This document shows, one piece after another, positions 12,515-19,909 of a stretch of DNA of 30,294 nt. The notes beneath the pieces were generated by a model. It was not told where the DNA came from and did not search any database. It saw only the letters and a list, made by a program, of their open reading frames with translations. Where the stretch lies: positions 1 to 30,294 of the forward strand of contig JBDRQW010000083.1 in the NCBI GenBank assembly GCA_043826085.1, read 5' to 3'. The translations under genes were made by a program, and so were the position numbers. The stretch's first letter is position 1. Every line of letters starts with the position of its first letter. This DNA is from CAXBYZ01 sp043826085 (GTDB lineage Bacteria; Patescibacteriota; Microgenomatia; UBA1400; CG1-02-47-37).

Positions 12515-13837
12515 ATGGACAAACTTATCATCAAAGGAGGAGTTCCCCTAAAAGGAGCAGTCAAACTCTGTGGTGCCAAAAACTCCTCTTATAAGCTAAT
12601 GATTGCTTCGCTTTTGTGTTCGCATGAAAACCGCCTTCTTAACTTTTCTCGCATTGCCGATGTTAGTTTGGTTAGAGATATTATCAAGCAGTTAGGAGCC
12701 AAGGCTTATTCGGCTGGAGATAGAACTATGTTTGTCAACGCTAAAACTCTAACTAACTCAGTTATCCCAAAAAACTTAGGCAAAGCCTCCAGGGCCTCAA
12801 GCATGTTTATTGCCCCTTTATTAGCCAGGTTAAAAAAGGCTACAGTTCCTCTTCCCGGTGGAGATAAAATTGGCAAACGGCCTTTAGGTTGGCACTTTGA
12901 TGGCTTAAGAGCCATGGGGGTAAATCTTGAAGTGAAAAACAATATGCTAGTTGCCAGTTGTCAGAGCTTGCATGGAACTGACTATACTTTTCCCAAAAAC
13001 TCTCACACCGGTACCGAAACCTTAATTATGGCCGCAGTTTTAGCCAAAGGAGTTACTAATATTCGTAATGCCGCTCTTGAGCCGGAGGTTGACGACTTGA
13101 TAGGGTTTTTAAACAAAATGGGAGCCAAGATTAAAAGAAAACCAAATAGAATTATTAAAATTCAGGGAGTTAAAACTTTAAAACCGGTTATTCACCAAGT
13201 CATGCCGGATCGTAACGAAGCCGTTTCCTACGCTATCGCCGGAATTATTACCAAAGGTGATGTCATTATCGAAAATGCCAACAAAGATCACCTAAAAATA
13301 TTTTTGAGAAAATTAAAGTTAGCAGGAGTAGGTATTGAATTAGGTAAATATGGTATTAGAATTTACTATCAAGAAAATCTTCGGGCTGTAGATATAATAA
13401 CTAAACCTCATCCTGGATTTGCTACAGATCACCAGCCACTTTGGTCTATTTTAGCCACTCAATTACATGGCTCTTCCAAAATAATTGAAGCAGTTTTTTC
13501 ATCCCGATTTCAATTTGCCAAAGATCTAAAAAGTATGGGAGCCAATCTAAAATTCTTTGATCCCAAGCCAAAAGATCCAAATAGCTTTTATAACTTCAAT
13601 TTAGAGGATGATAATCCGGCCAATCAGCACGGTATGATTATCACCGGACCAACTCCATTAATAGGAATGACTATCAAAGTTACCGATATCAGAGCCGGGG
13701 CTACTCTGGCTCTGGCCGGTCTGGCCGCCACTGGCACTTCTACCCTAACCGGACTTGATCACATTGACCGTGGCTACGAAGACTTTGCCGGGCGTTTGTT
13801 GCAACTAGGCGCTAATATTAAAAGGATAAAAAGTTAA
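12515..13837 (+). CDS. murA: UDP-N-acetylglucosamine 1-carboxyvinyltransferase MurA (Asp-type, predicted fosfomycin-insensitive)
   Basis: The protein has 440 residues. MurA transfers enolpyruvate from phosphoenolpyruvate to UDP-GlcNAc, the first committed step of peptidoglycan synthesis. GAKNSS places Lys22 as in characterised MurA. RASS (Arg93) and the loop LPGGDKIGKRPLGWHFDGL (113-131) follow. In most bacteria the loop reads GGCxIGxRP with the catalytic Cys; here it is Asp117. The same change is known in Mycobacterium, Chlamydia and Borrelia and prevents covalent inactivation by fosfomycin. The C-terminal segments VMPDRNEA, ATDHQP and DIRAGATLALAGLAA are intact. The ATG at 12515 is preceded by AGGA at a usable distance. 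It is followed by glmS after 3 bases. Confidence 0.95.
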   Translation: MDKLIIKGGVPLKGAVKLCGAKNSSYKLMIASLLCSHENRLLNFSRIADVSLVRDIIKQLGAKAYSAGDRTMFVNAKTLTNSVIPKNLGKASRASSMFIAPLLARLKKATVPLPGGDKIGKRPLGWHFDGLRAMGVNLEVKNNMLVASCQSLHGTDYTFPKNSHTGTETLIMAAVLAKGVTNIRNAALEPEVDDLIGFLNKMGAKIKRKPNRIIKIQGVKTLKPVIHQVMPDRNEAVSYAIAGIITKGDVIIENANKDHLKIFLRKLKLAGVGIELGKYGIRIYYQENLRAVDIITKPHPGFATDHQPLWSILATQLHGSSKIIEAVFSSRFQFAKDLKSMGANLKFFDPKPKDPNSFYNFNLEDDNPANQHGMIITGPTPLIGMTIKVTDIRAGATLALAGLAATGTSTLTGLDHIDRGYEDFAGRLLQLGANIKRIKS

Positions 13838-13840
13838 TTT

Positions 13841-15598
13841 ATGTGTGGAATATTTGGATTAGTTGGTGGCAAAAAAGATGCCGCTCAAGTTATTATAAAA
13901 GGTTTAAAAAAACTGGAATATCGTGGTTACGATTCTTGGGGTATTGCAGTTAAAAGTAATGGAAAAATAAGAATAGAACGTCACCTTGGTAAGATCGGTC
14001 AAGCAAAAACCAAACTACCTCAATCAAATATAGGTCTAGGTCATACTCGTTGGGCTACTCATGGCGGAGTCACCATCGGCAATACTCATCCTCACCTGAA
14101 TTTTCAAAAAAATCTTTGCCTAGTTCACAACGGCATTGTCGAAAACTTTAGACCTCTAAAGGAAAAGCTATTAAAAACCTACCAATTTTCTTCAGAAACA
14201 GACACCGAGGTAGCCCTTCACCTAATTGAAGAAAATCACAAGAAGATGAGCTTGCTCAAAGCTGTTAAAAAAACTTTTAAGCAAATTCATGGTATGAATG
14301 CCCTTATTGTTCTTGATTCCAATAAAAATGAGCTGGTAGCAGTTAAAAATGGTTCGCCATTAACCATTGGCTTAACTAAAGACGCTACTTATATTTCTTC
14401 CGATGTTTGGTCTTTACTCGATCACACCTCTAAGGTGATATTTATGGAGGATAACCAACTAGCTCACTTAACTGCCGGCCAAGTTTCCATAATTAATCTT
14501 AAAACCAATAAAAAAATCAAACCAAAGATTACCAAACTTAACTGGCAATCAGAGCAAAGCCGACTTGGAAAATTTCATCACTACATGCAAAAAGAAATTG
14601 CCGATCAACCAAAAGTTTTGGACAATTTAAGTAGGTTAGACCCAGACACTCTAAGCTTAACTATTAATTCAATTCAAAACTCAGCCGAGACTTACTTACT
14701 TGGTTGCGGTACGGCTTACTATGCCGCCCTTTTTGGAGAATATCTCTTTAACCTAAACGGGATAAAAGCTAAGTCAATTATTGGTTCCGAGTTTATCAAG
14801 TATAAAAAACTCTTATCAAAGCAGGATGTCTTTTTAATGCTATCTCAAAGCGGTGAAACTATTGATGTAGTTGAAGCCGTAAATTTAGCCAAAAGCAAAA
14901 AAATGAAAGTCATGTGTCTAACTAATGTTCTCGGTTCGACTCTTTATAGAAAGTCAGACCATCAAATTCTACTTCAAGCGGGGCAGGAAGTAGCCGTTGC
15001 TTCTACTAAAGCTTTCACCGCTAAGTTAGCCATCTTAATTCAACTTGTTTACCTAAAAGCCGGCAATTTAAAACTGGGCCAAAAATTAATATCTCAGTCA
15101 GCTAAAGCCATTACAAAAATTCTTGAAAACTCATACCAAAAAAAGCTAATAAATCTAGTCAAAAAATTAAAAGACCAAGACCGTATCTTTGTTATCGGTA
15201 GGCAGTTATCTTATCCGATAGCCCTGGAAACTGCTTTAAAAATTAAAGAGGTTAGTTACATTCATGCCGAAGGCTATGCCGGTGGTGAGCTAAAACACGG
15301 CCCCATCGCTTTAATAGATCAAGGCACTCCTTGCATTGTTATAGCCCCACTGGATGAAACTTTTACAGATATAATCTCAGCAGCTTATGAATTAAAAGCC
15401 AGAGGCGGTTTTATCATTGGTATCTCACCCAAGAGTGATCCGGTTTTTGACACTCACTTAAAAGTCAAAGATCTTAAAGAAGCGACGGCTATCATAAACA
15501 CCGTTGTTGCCCAATCTTTAGCTTACTATCTGGCTATTGCTCGGGGTTTAAACCCGGACAAACCCAGAAACCTAGCCAAATCCGTCACCGTTAAGTAA
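13841..15598 (+). CDS. glmS: Glutamine--fructose-6-phosphate aminotransferase (isomerising) GlmS
   Basis: The protein has 585 residues, close to the usual 600. GlmS makes glucosamine-6-phosphate from fructose-6-phosphate and glutamine. The start MCGIFGLVG gives Cys2 as the class II amidotransferase nucleophile; LEYRGYDSWG (25-34), HTRWATHG (68-75) and HNGIVEN (96-102) complete the glutaminase site. The isomerase half (from about residue 280) has two SIS domains with LGCGTAYYA, SQSGET and VASTKAFTAK, then AEGYAGGELKHGP. The C-terminal tail PRNLAKSVTV is the conserved lid. Its placement after murA couples amino-sugar supply to wall synthesis. No glmS ribozyme-like leader fits in the 3-base gap from murA. 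Confidence 0.96.
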   Translation: MCGIFGLVGGKKDAAQVIIKGLKKLEYRGYDSWGIAVKSNGKIRIERHLGKIGQAKTKLPQSNIGLGHTRWATHGGVTIGNTHPHLNFQKNLCLVHNGIVENFRPLKEKLLKTYQFSSETDTEVALHLIEENHKKMSLLKAVKKTFKQIHGMNALIVLDSNKNELVAVKNGSPLTIGLTKDATYISSDVWSLLDHTSKVIFMEDNQLAHLTAGQVSIINLKTNKKIKPKITKLNWQSEQSRLGKFHHYMQKEIADQPKVLDNLSRLDPDTLSLTINSIQNSAETYLLGCGTAYYAALFGEYLFNLNGIKAKSIIGSEFIKYKKLLSKQDVFLMLSQSGETIDVVEAVNLAKSKKMKVMCLTNVLGSTLYRKSDHQILLQAGQEVAVASTKAFTAKLAILIQLVYLKAGNLKLGQKLISQSAKAITKILENSYQKKLINLVKKLKDQDRIFVIGRQLSYPIALETALKIKEVSYIHAEGYAGGELKHGPIALIDQGTPCIVIAPLDETFTDIISAAYELKARGGFIIGISPKSDPVFDTHLKVKDLKEATAIINTVVAQSLAYYLAIARGLNPDKPRNLAKSVTVK

Positions 15599-15602
15599 GT
15601 CG

Positions 15603-15632
15603 TTGCTATTATTAGTCCAAGTTTGATAAAAT
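15603..15632 (+). promoter_or_regulatory. Possible promoter of hicBA
   Basis: TTGCTA (15603-15608), 18 bases, TAAAAT (15627-15632), then 6 bases to the hicB ATG. The distance again predicts a leaderless transcript. The promoter suggests that the toxin-antitoxin pair is transcribed on its own within the cluster. Confidence 0.45.
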
Positions 15633-15638
15633 AAACTT

Positions 15639-15911
15639 ATGAAAACAAAAGTTTTAAATTACCGTGTAATTGTTACTCCAGATAAACAGACTGGAACAGG
15701 AAAAGCTGGCTTTACAGCTTTATGCCCTACCTTGGGTGTAGCCGATGATGGTAATACTGTAGAGCAAGCATTATCTAATTTAAAAAAGGCTATACAAGTT
15801 TTTGTTGATAGTCTCATTGAAGACAAAGAACCAGTTCCTGTTGATCAGCCAGAGCATGATATTGTCACCACTGCTCAAATTAACACCCTCCAGAGATTTC
15901 AATTTGCCTAA
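15639..15911 (+). CDS. hicB: HicB-family antitoxin
   Basis: The 90-residue protein has the HicB partial RNase H-like fold: a first strand (VLNYRVIVTPDK), then GKAGFTALCPTLGVADDGNTVEQALSNLKKAIQ, where the PxLxxxxDGxTxEEA pattern is characteristic. The C-terminal tail (DKEPVPVDQP and on) is long and may hold the toxin; no separate ribbon-helix-helix or helix-turn-helix domain is evident. HicB binds and neutralises HicA and often represses its own promoter. It precedes hicA by 7 bases, the reverse of the most common hicA-hicB order. The pair lies between glmS and yvcK, both on the same strand, and has its own promoter-like sequence. Confidence 0.85.
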   Translation: MKTKVLNYRVIVTPDKQTGTGKAGFTALCPTLGVADDGNTVEQALSNLKKAIQVFVDSLIEDKEPVPVDQPEHDIVTTAQINTLQRFQFA

Positions 15912-15918
15912 AGATTAA

Positions 15919-16140
15919 ATGCCTAAACTGCCTCAGATTAAACCAAAAAAGGTAGAGAAAGTATTACTCAATCTTGGCTTTTATCCACGAAAAGGAAAAG
16001 GTAGCCATACAGTTTATAAGCACTTAGATGGTCGAAGAACGGTTGTTGCAACTCATAATCGCCCAATCAGAACAGGCACTTTAAGGGCTATTCTTAGACA
16101 GATAGATTTGCCGATTAAGGAATTCTTAAAAAAAATCTAA
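15919..16140 (+). CDS. hicA: HicA-family mRNA interferase toxin
   Basis: The 73-residue protein has the double-stranded RNA-binding-like fold of HicA. LNLGFYPRKGKGSHTVYKH (residues 17-35) contains the GSH motif with the catalytic His30, and a basic strand (GRRTVVATHNRPI) and the helix GTLRAILRQIDLPIKEFL follow, as in the family. HicA cuts mRNA and stops growth when free from HicB. All key residues are present, so the toxin is predicted active. It starts 7 bases after hicB and ends 46 bases before yvcK. A domesticated role within the dcw operon cannot be judged from sequence. Confidence 0.9.
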   Translation: MPKLPQIKPKKVEKVLLNLGFYPRKGKGSHTVYKHLDGRRTVVATHNRPIRTGTLRAILRQIDLPIKEFLKKI

Positions 16141-16150
16141 ACCTTGTAGG

Positions 16151-16180
16151 TTCAAGAAAATGTGATGTTTCTGGTACAAT
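16151..16180 (+). promoter_or_regulatory. Possible promoter of yvcK
   Basis: TTCAAG (16151-16156), 18 bases, TACAAT (16175-16180), then 6 bases to the GTG start. It follows the same -10-to-start spacing as hicB, mraY and ileS. Confidence 0.45.
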
Positions 16181-16186
16181 ATACCG

Positions 16187-17164
16187 GTGTTAAATAAACA
16201 AACAAAAATTGTTGTTATTGGTGGCGGTACCGGTAGTTTTGTTCTGCTTTCCGGCTTGAAACAATATCCGGTTGACCTAACCGCTATCGTCCCGGTTACC
16301 GATGACGGTGGTTCCACCGGTAGGCTTCGAGACGAATTTGGATTTTTACCGGTAGGGGACATGCGCCAATGTTTGGCCGCCCTAGCTTCGGAAAATGGAA
16401 TTTTACGCCAACTACTTCTATATAGATTTAATAAAGGGGCGGGGTTAAAAGGTCACAACTTAGGCAACCTTATTTTAACTTCTCTTGAGGACTTGGTTGG
16501 TTCCGAACCTGAGGCCATAGAAGTAGCTGCCAAGATATTTAAATTAAAAGGCAAGGTTTTACCCATCTCAAGTCAACTAGTTAAATTAGCGGCCAGCTAT
16601 TCAACCGGTAAAACCATAATATCTGAACACAAAATTGAAACTCATAAGTTAAAAGTAGGAGAAACCATTAAAAAACTCTACACTGTTCCCAAGGCTGTCA
16701 CTAATCCAAAAGCCACTAAAGCCATTAAACAAGCTGACTTAATTATCCTGGCCGCTGGTGATTTATACAATAGTATTATTGCCAACTTAGTTATTTCCGG
16801 TACTAAAAAAGCCATTAATCAATCAAAAGCTAAAATTGTATATGTAATTAACTTAATGACCCTAAACTCTCAAACTCACCACTTTACCGCTAAAAAACAC
16901 CTAAGCGAAATCGAAAAATACCTGGAGAAAGAAGTTGATCATATCCTAATTAACAATCAACCTATCCCGGATATTTATCTTAAAGCCTATAAAAAACTTG
17001 ATGAGTTTCCAGTTAAAGACGACTTAAAAAGGGACATTAGGGTAATTAGAAAACACTTACTAGCCGACTCAAGTTACCAAAAACCCAAAAGCGATTCTCT
17101 AAAACGAAGTTTATTAAGGCATGATTCCGACAAACTAGCCTCAGCTATTATTGAATTAATTTAA
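16187..17164 (+). CDS. yvcK: YvcK/CofD-like gluconeogenesis and cell-shape factor
   Basis: The protein has 325 residues, starting with GTG. The CofD/YvcK-type Rossmann fold is shown by KIVVIGGGTGSFVLLSGLK (7-25) and by VPVTDDGGSTGRLRDEFGF (35-53) with PVGDMRQCLAAL (55-66). GHNLGNLIL follows, and later ILAAGDLYNSIIANLVI. In Bacillus subtilis and relatives YvcK binds UDP-sugars, is needed for growth on gluconeogenic carbon and helps place a penicillin-binding protein; the CofD branch transfers phospholactate in F420 synthesis and is less likely in this setting. Its place in a wall cluster fits the YvcK role. Start choice: GTG lies 6 bases after a -10 box and directly before the first strand. 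It ends 2 bases before the M23 gene. Confidence 0.88.
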   Translation: MLNKQTKIVVIGGGTGSFVLLSGLKQYPVDLTAIVPVTDDGGSTGRLRDEFGFLPVGDMRQCLAALASENGILRQLLLYRFNKGAGLKGHNLGNLILTSLEDLVGSEPEAIEVAAKIFKLKGKVLPISSQLVKLAASYSTGKTIISEHKIETHKLKVGETIKKLYTVPKAVTNPKATKAIKQADLIILAAGDLYNSIIANLVISGTKKAINQSKAKIVYVINLMTLNSQTHHFTAKKHLSEIEKYLEKEVDHILINNQPIPDIYLKAYKKLDEFPVKDDLKRDIRVIRKHLLADSSYQKPKSDSLKRSLLRHDSDKLASAIIELI

Positions 17165-17166
17165 TT

Positions 17167-17703
17167 ATGTCAAGAAAATTATCAATATTTACTTGTCATA
17201 ATTTGAAAAAATACCAGTATCAAAAACCTCGTTTAAGTCAACTAACCTATCAAATTCCGATCAATATCAAATACAGCATTGAGTCGGGCTCACCCGCTCA
17301 TATTGGTCCTCACTCCGGAGCTATTGACTATATTGTTCCCAGTAACACTCCAGTTTTAGCTGCAGCTGATGGGAAAGTTACAGAAATAATAAAAAATTAC
17401 TCGACCCCCTTTGTATTCAGAATTCAGGGTAATTATTGGTCAACTCGTTTATTTCGAGGCAGAATGAACTATATTACTTTAAGCCATAAACAAAAAGGAG
17501 TAGAAGAGTTTTCATTCTATGCTCACTTGAAAAAAGGAAGTTTTAACGTTCAATTAAACCAGACAGTTAAGCAAGGTCAAGTTATTGCTCAAACCGGATG
17601 GTCTGGTTGGATGGATAGACCACACTTACATTTTGTTATTTATACAAAAAAAGTTATTGATTATTCTCAAGAAACTCACGAGAGTTTAACTCCAAAATGG
17701 TAA
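17167..17703 (+). CDS. M23-family (LytM-like) metallopeptidase without signal peptide
   Basis: The protein has 178 residues. The Zn-site pattern of M23 is complete: HSGAID (His49, Asp54), then VPSNTPVLAAADGKV (57-71), YAHL (His120) and HLHF (His153, His155). M23 enzymes cut peptide crosslinks of peptidoglycan or act as inactive activators; here all ligands are kept, so activity is likely. No signal peptide or membrane helix is seen in the first 45 residues, which is odd for a wall hydrolase; it could be exported by another route or act inside the cell. It lies 2 bases after yvcK and overlaps the aminotransferase gene by 7 bases. Confidence 0.85.
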   Translation: MSRKLSIFTCHNLKKYQYQKPRLSQLTYQIPINIKYSIESGSPAHIGPHSGAIDYIVPSNTPVLAAADGKVTEIIKNYSTPFVFRIQGNYWSTRLFRGRMNYITLSHKQKGVEEFSFYAHLKKGSFNVQLNQTVKQGQVIAQTGWSGWMDRPHLHFVIYTKKVIDYSQETHESLTPKW

Positions 17704-18899
17704 AACCAATCTTAATATCCATCTCTCCGAATATTAGTAAAGATGATGTTGTTTTAGCGCTAAAAACGATATTTAAACCAATGAGTTGGGGACAGGGTAG
17801 TGCAAGTAAAAATCTATCTATTAAATTAAAAAAACTACTAAATCAAGACCATTGTTGGTTATTTAACCTCGGTAGAAATGCTCTGCAGGTTGGATTAGAA
17901 GCTCTTGAATTAAAATCAACCGACGAAGTTTTGTGCCAAGCTTTTACTTGTGTAGCTGTACCAAATGCCATTAATTGGGCCGGCGCCAAGCCTATTTTTG
18001 TAGATACCATTAAAAATGGCTTTAACCTAAACCCTAAAGATTTAGCCAAAAAAATCACCAAAAACTCCAAAGCCTTAATTATCCAACACACTTTTGGTCA
18101 ACCCGATGATATTAACCAAATTAAAGCCATTTGCAAAAAACATCACCTTTTTCTTATCGAAGACTGTGCTCATGCTTTAGGCGCTAATTATCAAGATAAA
18201 CCAGTTGGTAGTTTTGGCGATCTGACCATGCTAAGTTTTGGCCGAGACAAAATTATCTCCTCAGTTTTTGGCGGTGCCTTACTCACAAAAAACAAAAAAT
18301 TAGCCGATAAAATAAATAAAACTTATCAATCTTTAAACTATCCGCCCTACTTCTGGATACTAAAACAACTTCTTCATCCCATTATCACCAGTTTTATTAA
18401 ACCTCTGTATTTTTCTTTAGGAAAGTATTTAATGTTCCTATATCAAAAAACCGGACTCCTTACTTGGCCGGTTTTAACCAGTGAAAAGAAAAACCAGTCG
18501 GGTTTTAAGACTCAAAAAATGCCCAATGCTTTATCTGTACTTGCCAACTACCAATTCAATAAACTAGCCACATTAAATAAACAAAGACAAAAAATCGCCA
18601 AACTCTACCATCAAATATTCCAGGTACGGAACCTGGAATATTCCCCCTTGCTTCGTTATCCATTATTAGTTGATCACCCGGAAAAAATCATCAAACAGGC
18701 AAAAAAACAACAAATTTTACTAGGGGATTGGTATAGGCCAGTCATCGCTCCAAAAGGAGTTGATTTAAAAAAAGCAAATTATCAACAGGGAAGTTGTCCT
18801 AATGCTGAAGCGGTTAGTAAAAAAGTTATTAATCTGCCAACTTTGATTACCGAAACCCAAGCTAAACAAGTTTTTAAACTAATTTATGATCACCGCTAA
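17697..18899 (+). CDS. DegT/DnrJ/EryC1/StrS-family PLP aminotransferase
   Basis: The protein has 400 residues. The family transfers amino groups to keto sugars of nucleotide-sugar pathways, usually for surface glycans. The fold-type I PLP site is visible: the phosphate-binding loop region LGRNALQVGLEAL (58-70), the aspartate in IEDCAHALGA (154-163, Asp156), and SFGRDK with Lys185 as the Schiff-base lysine, followed by FGGALLT. A segment rich in Phe, Tyr and Trp near residues 212-250 could contact the membrane. Residues 306-316 (IFQVRNLEYS) are encoded by a perfect inverted repeat that looks inserted. It overlaps the M23 gene by 7 bases and the FemAB gene by 14 bases. The substrate is unknown. 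Confidence 0.85.
   Translation: MVKPILISISPNISKDDVVLALKTIFKPMSWGQGSASKNLSIKLKKLLNQDHCWLFNLGRNALQVGLEALELKSTDEVLCQAFTCVAVPNAINWAGAKPIFVDTIKNGFNLNPKDLAKKITKNSKALIIQHTFGQPDDINQIKAICKKHHLFLIEDCAHALGANYQDKPVGSFGDLTMLSFGRDKIISSVFGGALLTKNKKLADKINKTYQSLNYPPYFWILKQLLHPIITSFIKPLYFSLGKYLMFLYQKTGLLTWPVLTSEKKNQSGFKTQKMPNALSVLANYQFNKLATLNKQRQKIAKLYHQIFQVRNLEYSPLLRYPLLVDHPEKIIKQAKKQQILLGDWYRPVIAPKGVDLKKANYQQGSCPNAEAVSKKVINLPTLITETQAKQVFKLIYDHR
18614..18642. repeat. Perfect 12-bp inverted repeat inside the DegT aminotransferase gene
   Basis: Arms AATATTCCAGGT (18614-18625) and ACCTGGAATATT (18631-18642) flank the 5-base loop ACGGA. The element is read in frame as residues 306-316, between a helix that ends in KLYHQ and the following SPLLRYPL segment. 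Stem and loop resemble the hairpin at 893-915 and, more loosely, the REP-like core AGGTT-ACG-AACCT. Confidence 0.85.
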
Positions 18900-19902
18900 A
18901 AAAATAGAAAAAAAATCAGTCTGGGAAAACTTTTTACAGTCATCTGATCAAGTTAACTTCTTACAATCCTGGAACTGGGGTGTCTTTCACCTTAATTTGG
19001 GCCACTCTATAACCAGGCTCGGCTTCTATAAATCAAAAAAACTAATAGGCCTGGCCCTACTCATTAATATTAAAGCCAAAAGAGGAAGCTATCTTGAGTG
19101 TCCGGGAGGTCCGATTATTTCATACTATGACCAAGAAACTATCAAACAAGCTTTTGATTTAATCAAAAAACTTGGAGTTAAAGAACAAGTCAGCTTTATT
19201 AGGGTTAGGCCAAACGTAATAGAAACAAAAGAAAACCTATCTCTTCTAAAAAAACTAGGTTTAATCAAATCTCCCATGCATCTTCATGCCGAGACCACCC
19301 GGGTTCTTGATCTTGATCGCTCCAAAGAAGAGCTTTTAAGTCAGATGAGAAAAAATACCAGATATGCTATCAAAAAATCTGAGAAACTAAAAGTTTTGGT
19401 TACCACCTCTGTTAATCCAAAAGATATTGATTTCCTTCACCAGCTCCAATTAGATACAGTCAAGCGTCACCACTTTGTTCCATTCACCAAAGATTATTTC
19501 TTATGTCAACTCAATGCCTTTAAACAAGACAATCAAATTCAATTATTTAAAGCATCATACCAAGATCAAGTTCTAGCCATCTCGTTTATCATTTTTTACG
19601 GCCCTGAAGCTATTTATCACTACTCAGGCTCAAGCTCTCAACATCGAGAAATTCCTGCTTCCTATGCCCTTCAATGGGCCGCTATTAAAGCTACCAAAAA
19701 GAGGGGATTAAAGAGATATAATTTTTGGGGGATTACTAAAGATAATAAACAAGATCACCGCTTTTCTGGGATCACTTTGTTTAAAAAAGGTTTTGGAGGT
19801 CGGCAAGTTAATTATATAAGGGGTCATGATTTACCGCTCAAACCCACTTATTGGCTCACTTTCATTTTTGAGACTTTAAGAAGAAGAATTCGTCATCTAT
19901 AA
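18886..19902 (+). CDS. FemAB/FemX-like peptidyltransferase (GNAT fold)
   Basis: The protein has 338 residues made of two GNAT-like halves, as in FemA, FemB, FemX and MurM, which use aminoacyl-tRNA to add bridge residues to lipid-linked peptidoglycan precursors. Seen: NFLQSWNWGVFHLNLGH (24-40, the usual FxQSxxWG pattern), LECPGGPII (70-78), MRKNTRYAIKKSEK (154-167, the MRxxxRxxIRKAxK motif), and in the second half HYSGSSSQHREIPASYAL followed by YNFWGI. The long coiled-coil arm of Staphylococcus FemA is absent. No signal peptide; cytoplasmic, at the membrane face. It overlaps the aminotransferase gene by 14 bases and precedes mraY by 7 bases, which supports a role in lipid I/II modification. 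The residue added is unknown. Confidence 0.87.
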   Translation: MITAKKIEKKSVWENFLQSSDQVNFLQSWNWGVFHLNLGHSITRLGFYKSKKLIGLALLINIKAKRGSYLECPGGPIISYYDQETIKQAFDLIKKLGVKEQVSFIRVRPNVIETKENLSLLKKLGLIKSPMHLHAETTRVLDLDRSKEELLSQMRKNTRYAIKKSEKLKVLVTTSVNPKDIDFLHQLQLDTVKRHHFVPFTKDYFLCQLNAFKQDNQIQLFKASYQDQVLAISFIIFYGPEAIYHYSGSSSQHREIPASYALQWAAIKATKKRGLKRYNFWGITKDNKQDHRFSGITLFKKGFGGRQVNYIRGHDLPLKPTYWLTFIFETLRRRIRHL

Positions 19903-19903
19903 T
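19875..19903 (+). promoter_or_regulatory. Possible internal promoter before mraY
   Basis: TTTAAG (19875-19880), 17 bases, perfect TATAAT (19898-19903), then 6 bases to the mraY ATG. It overlaps the femAB stop codon. This would give a leaderless mRNA for the downstream mraY-ftsZ part of the cluster. Confidence 0.4.
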
Positions 19904-19909
19904 AGTCCT

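Noticed and set aside
13838..13840. glmS ribozyme upstream of glmS
   Set aside because: Only 3 bases separate murA and glmS, leaving no room for the ribozyme outside coding sequence.
15541..15560. GGGTTTAAACCC palindrome in glmS
   Set aside because: Only 12 bp, and it encodes the conserved GLNPDKPRNL segment, so coding constraint explains it.
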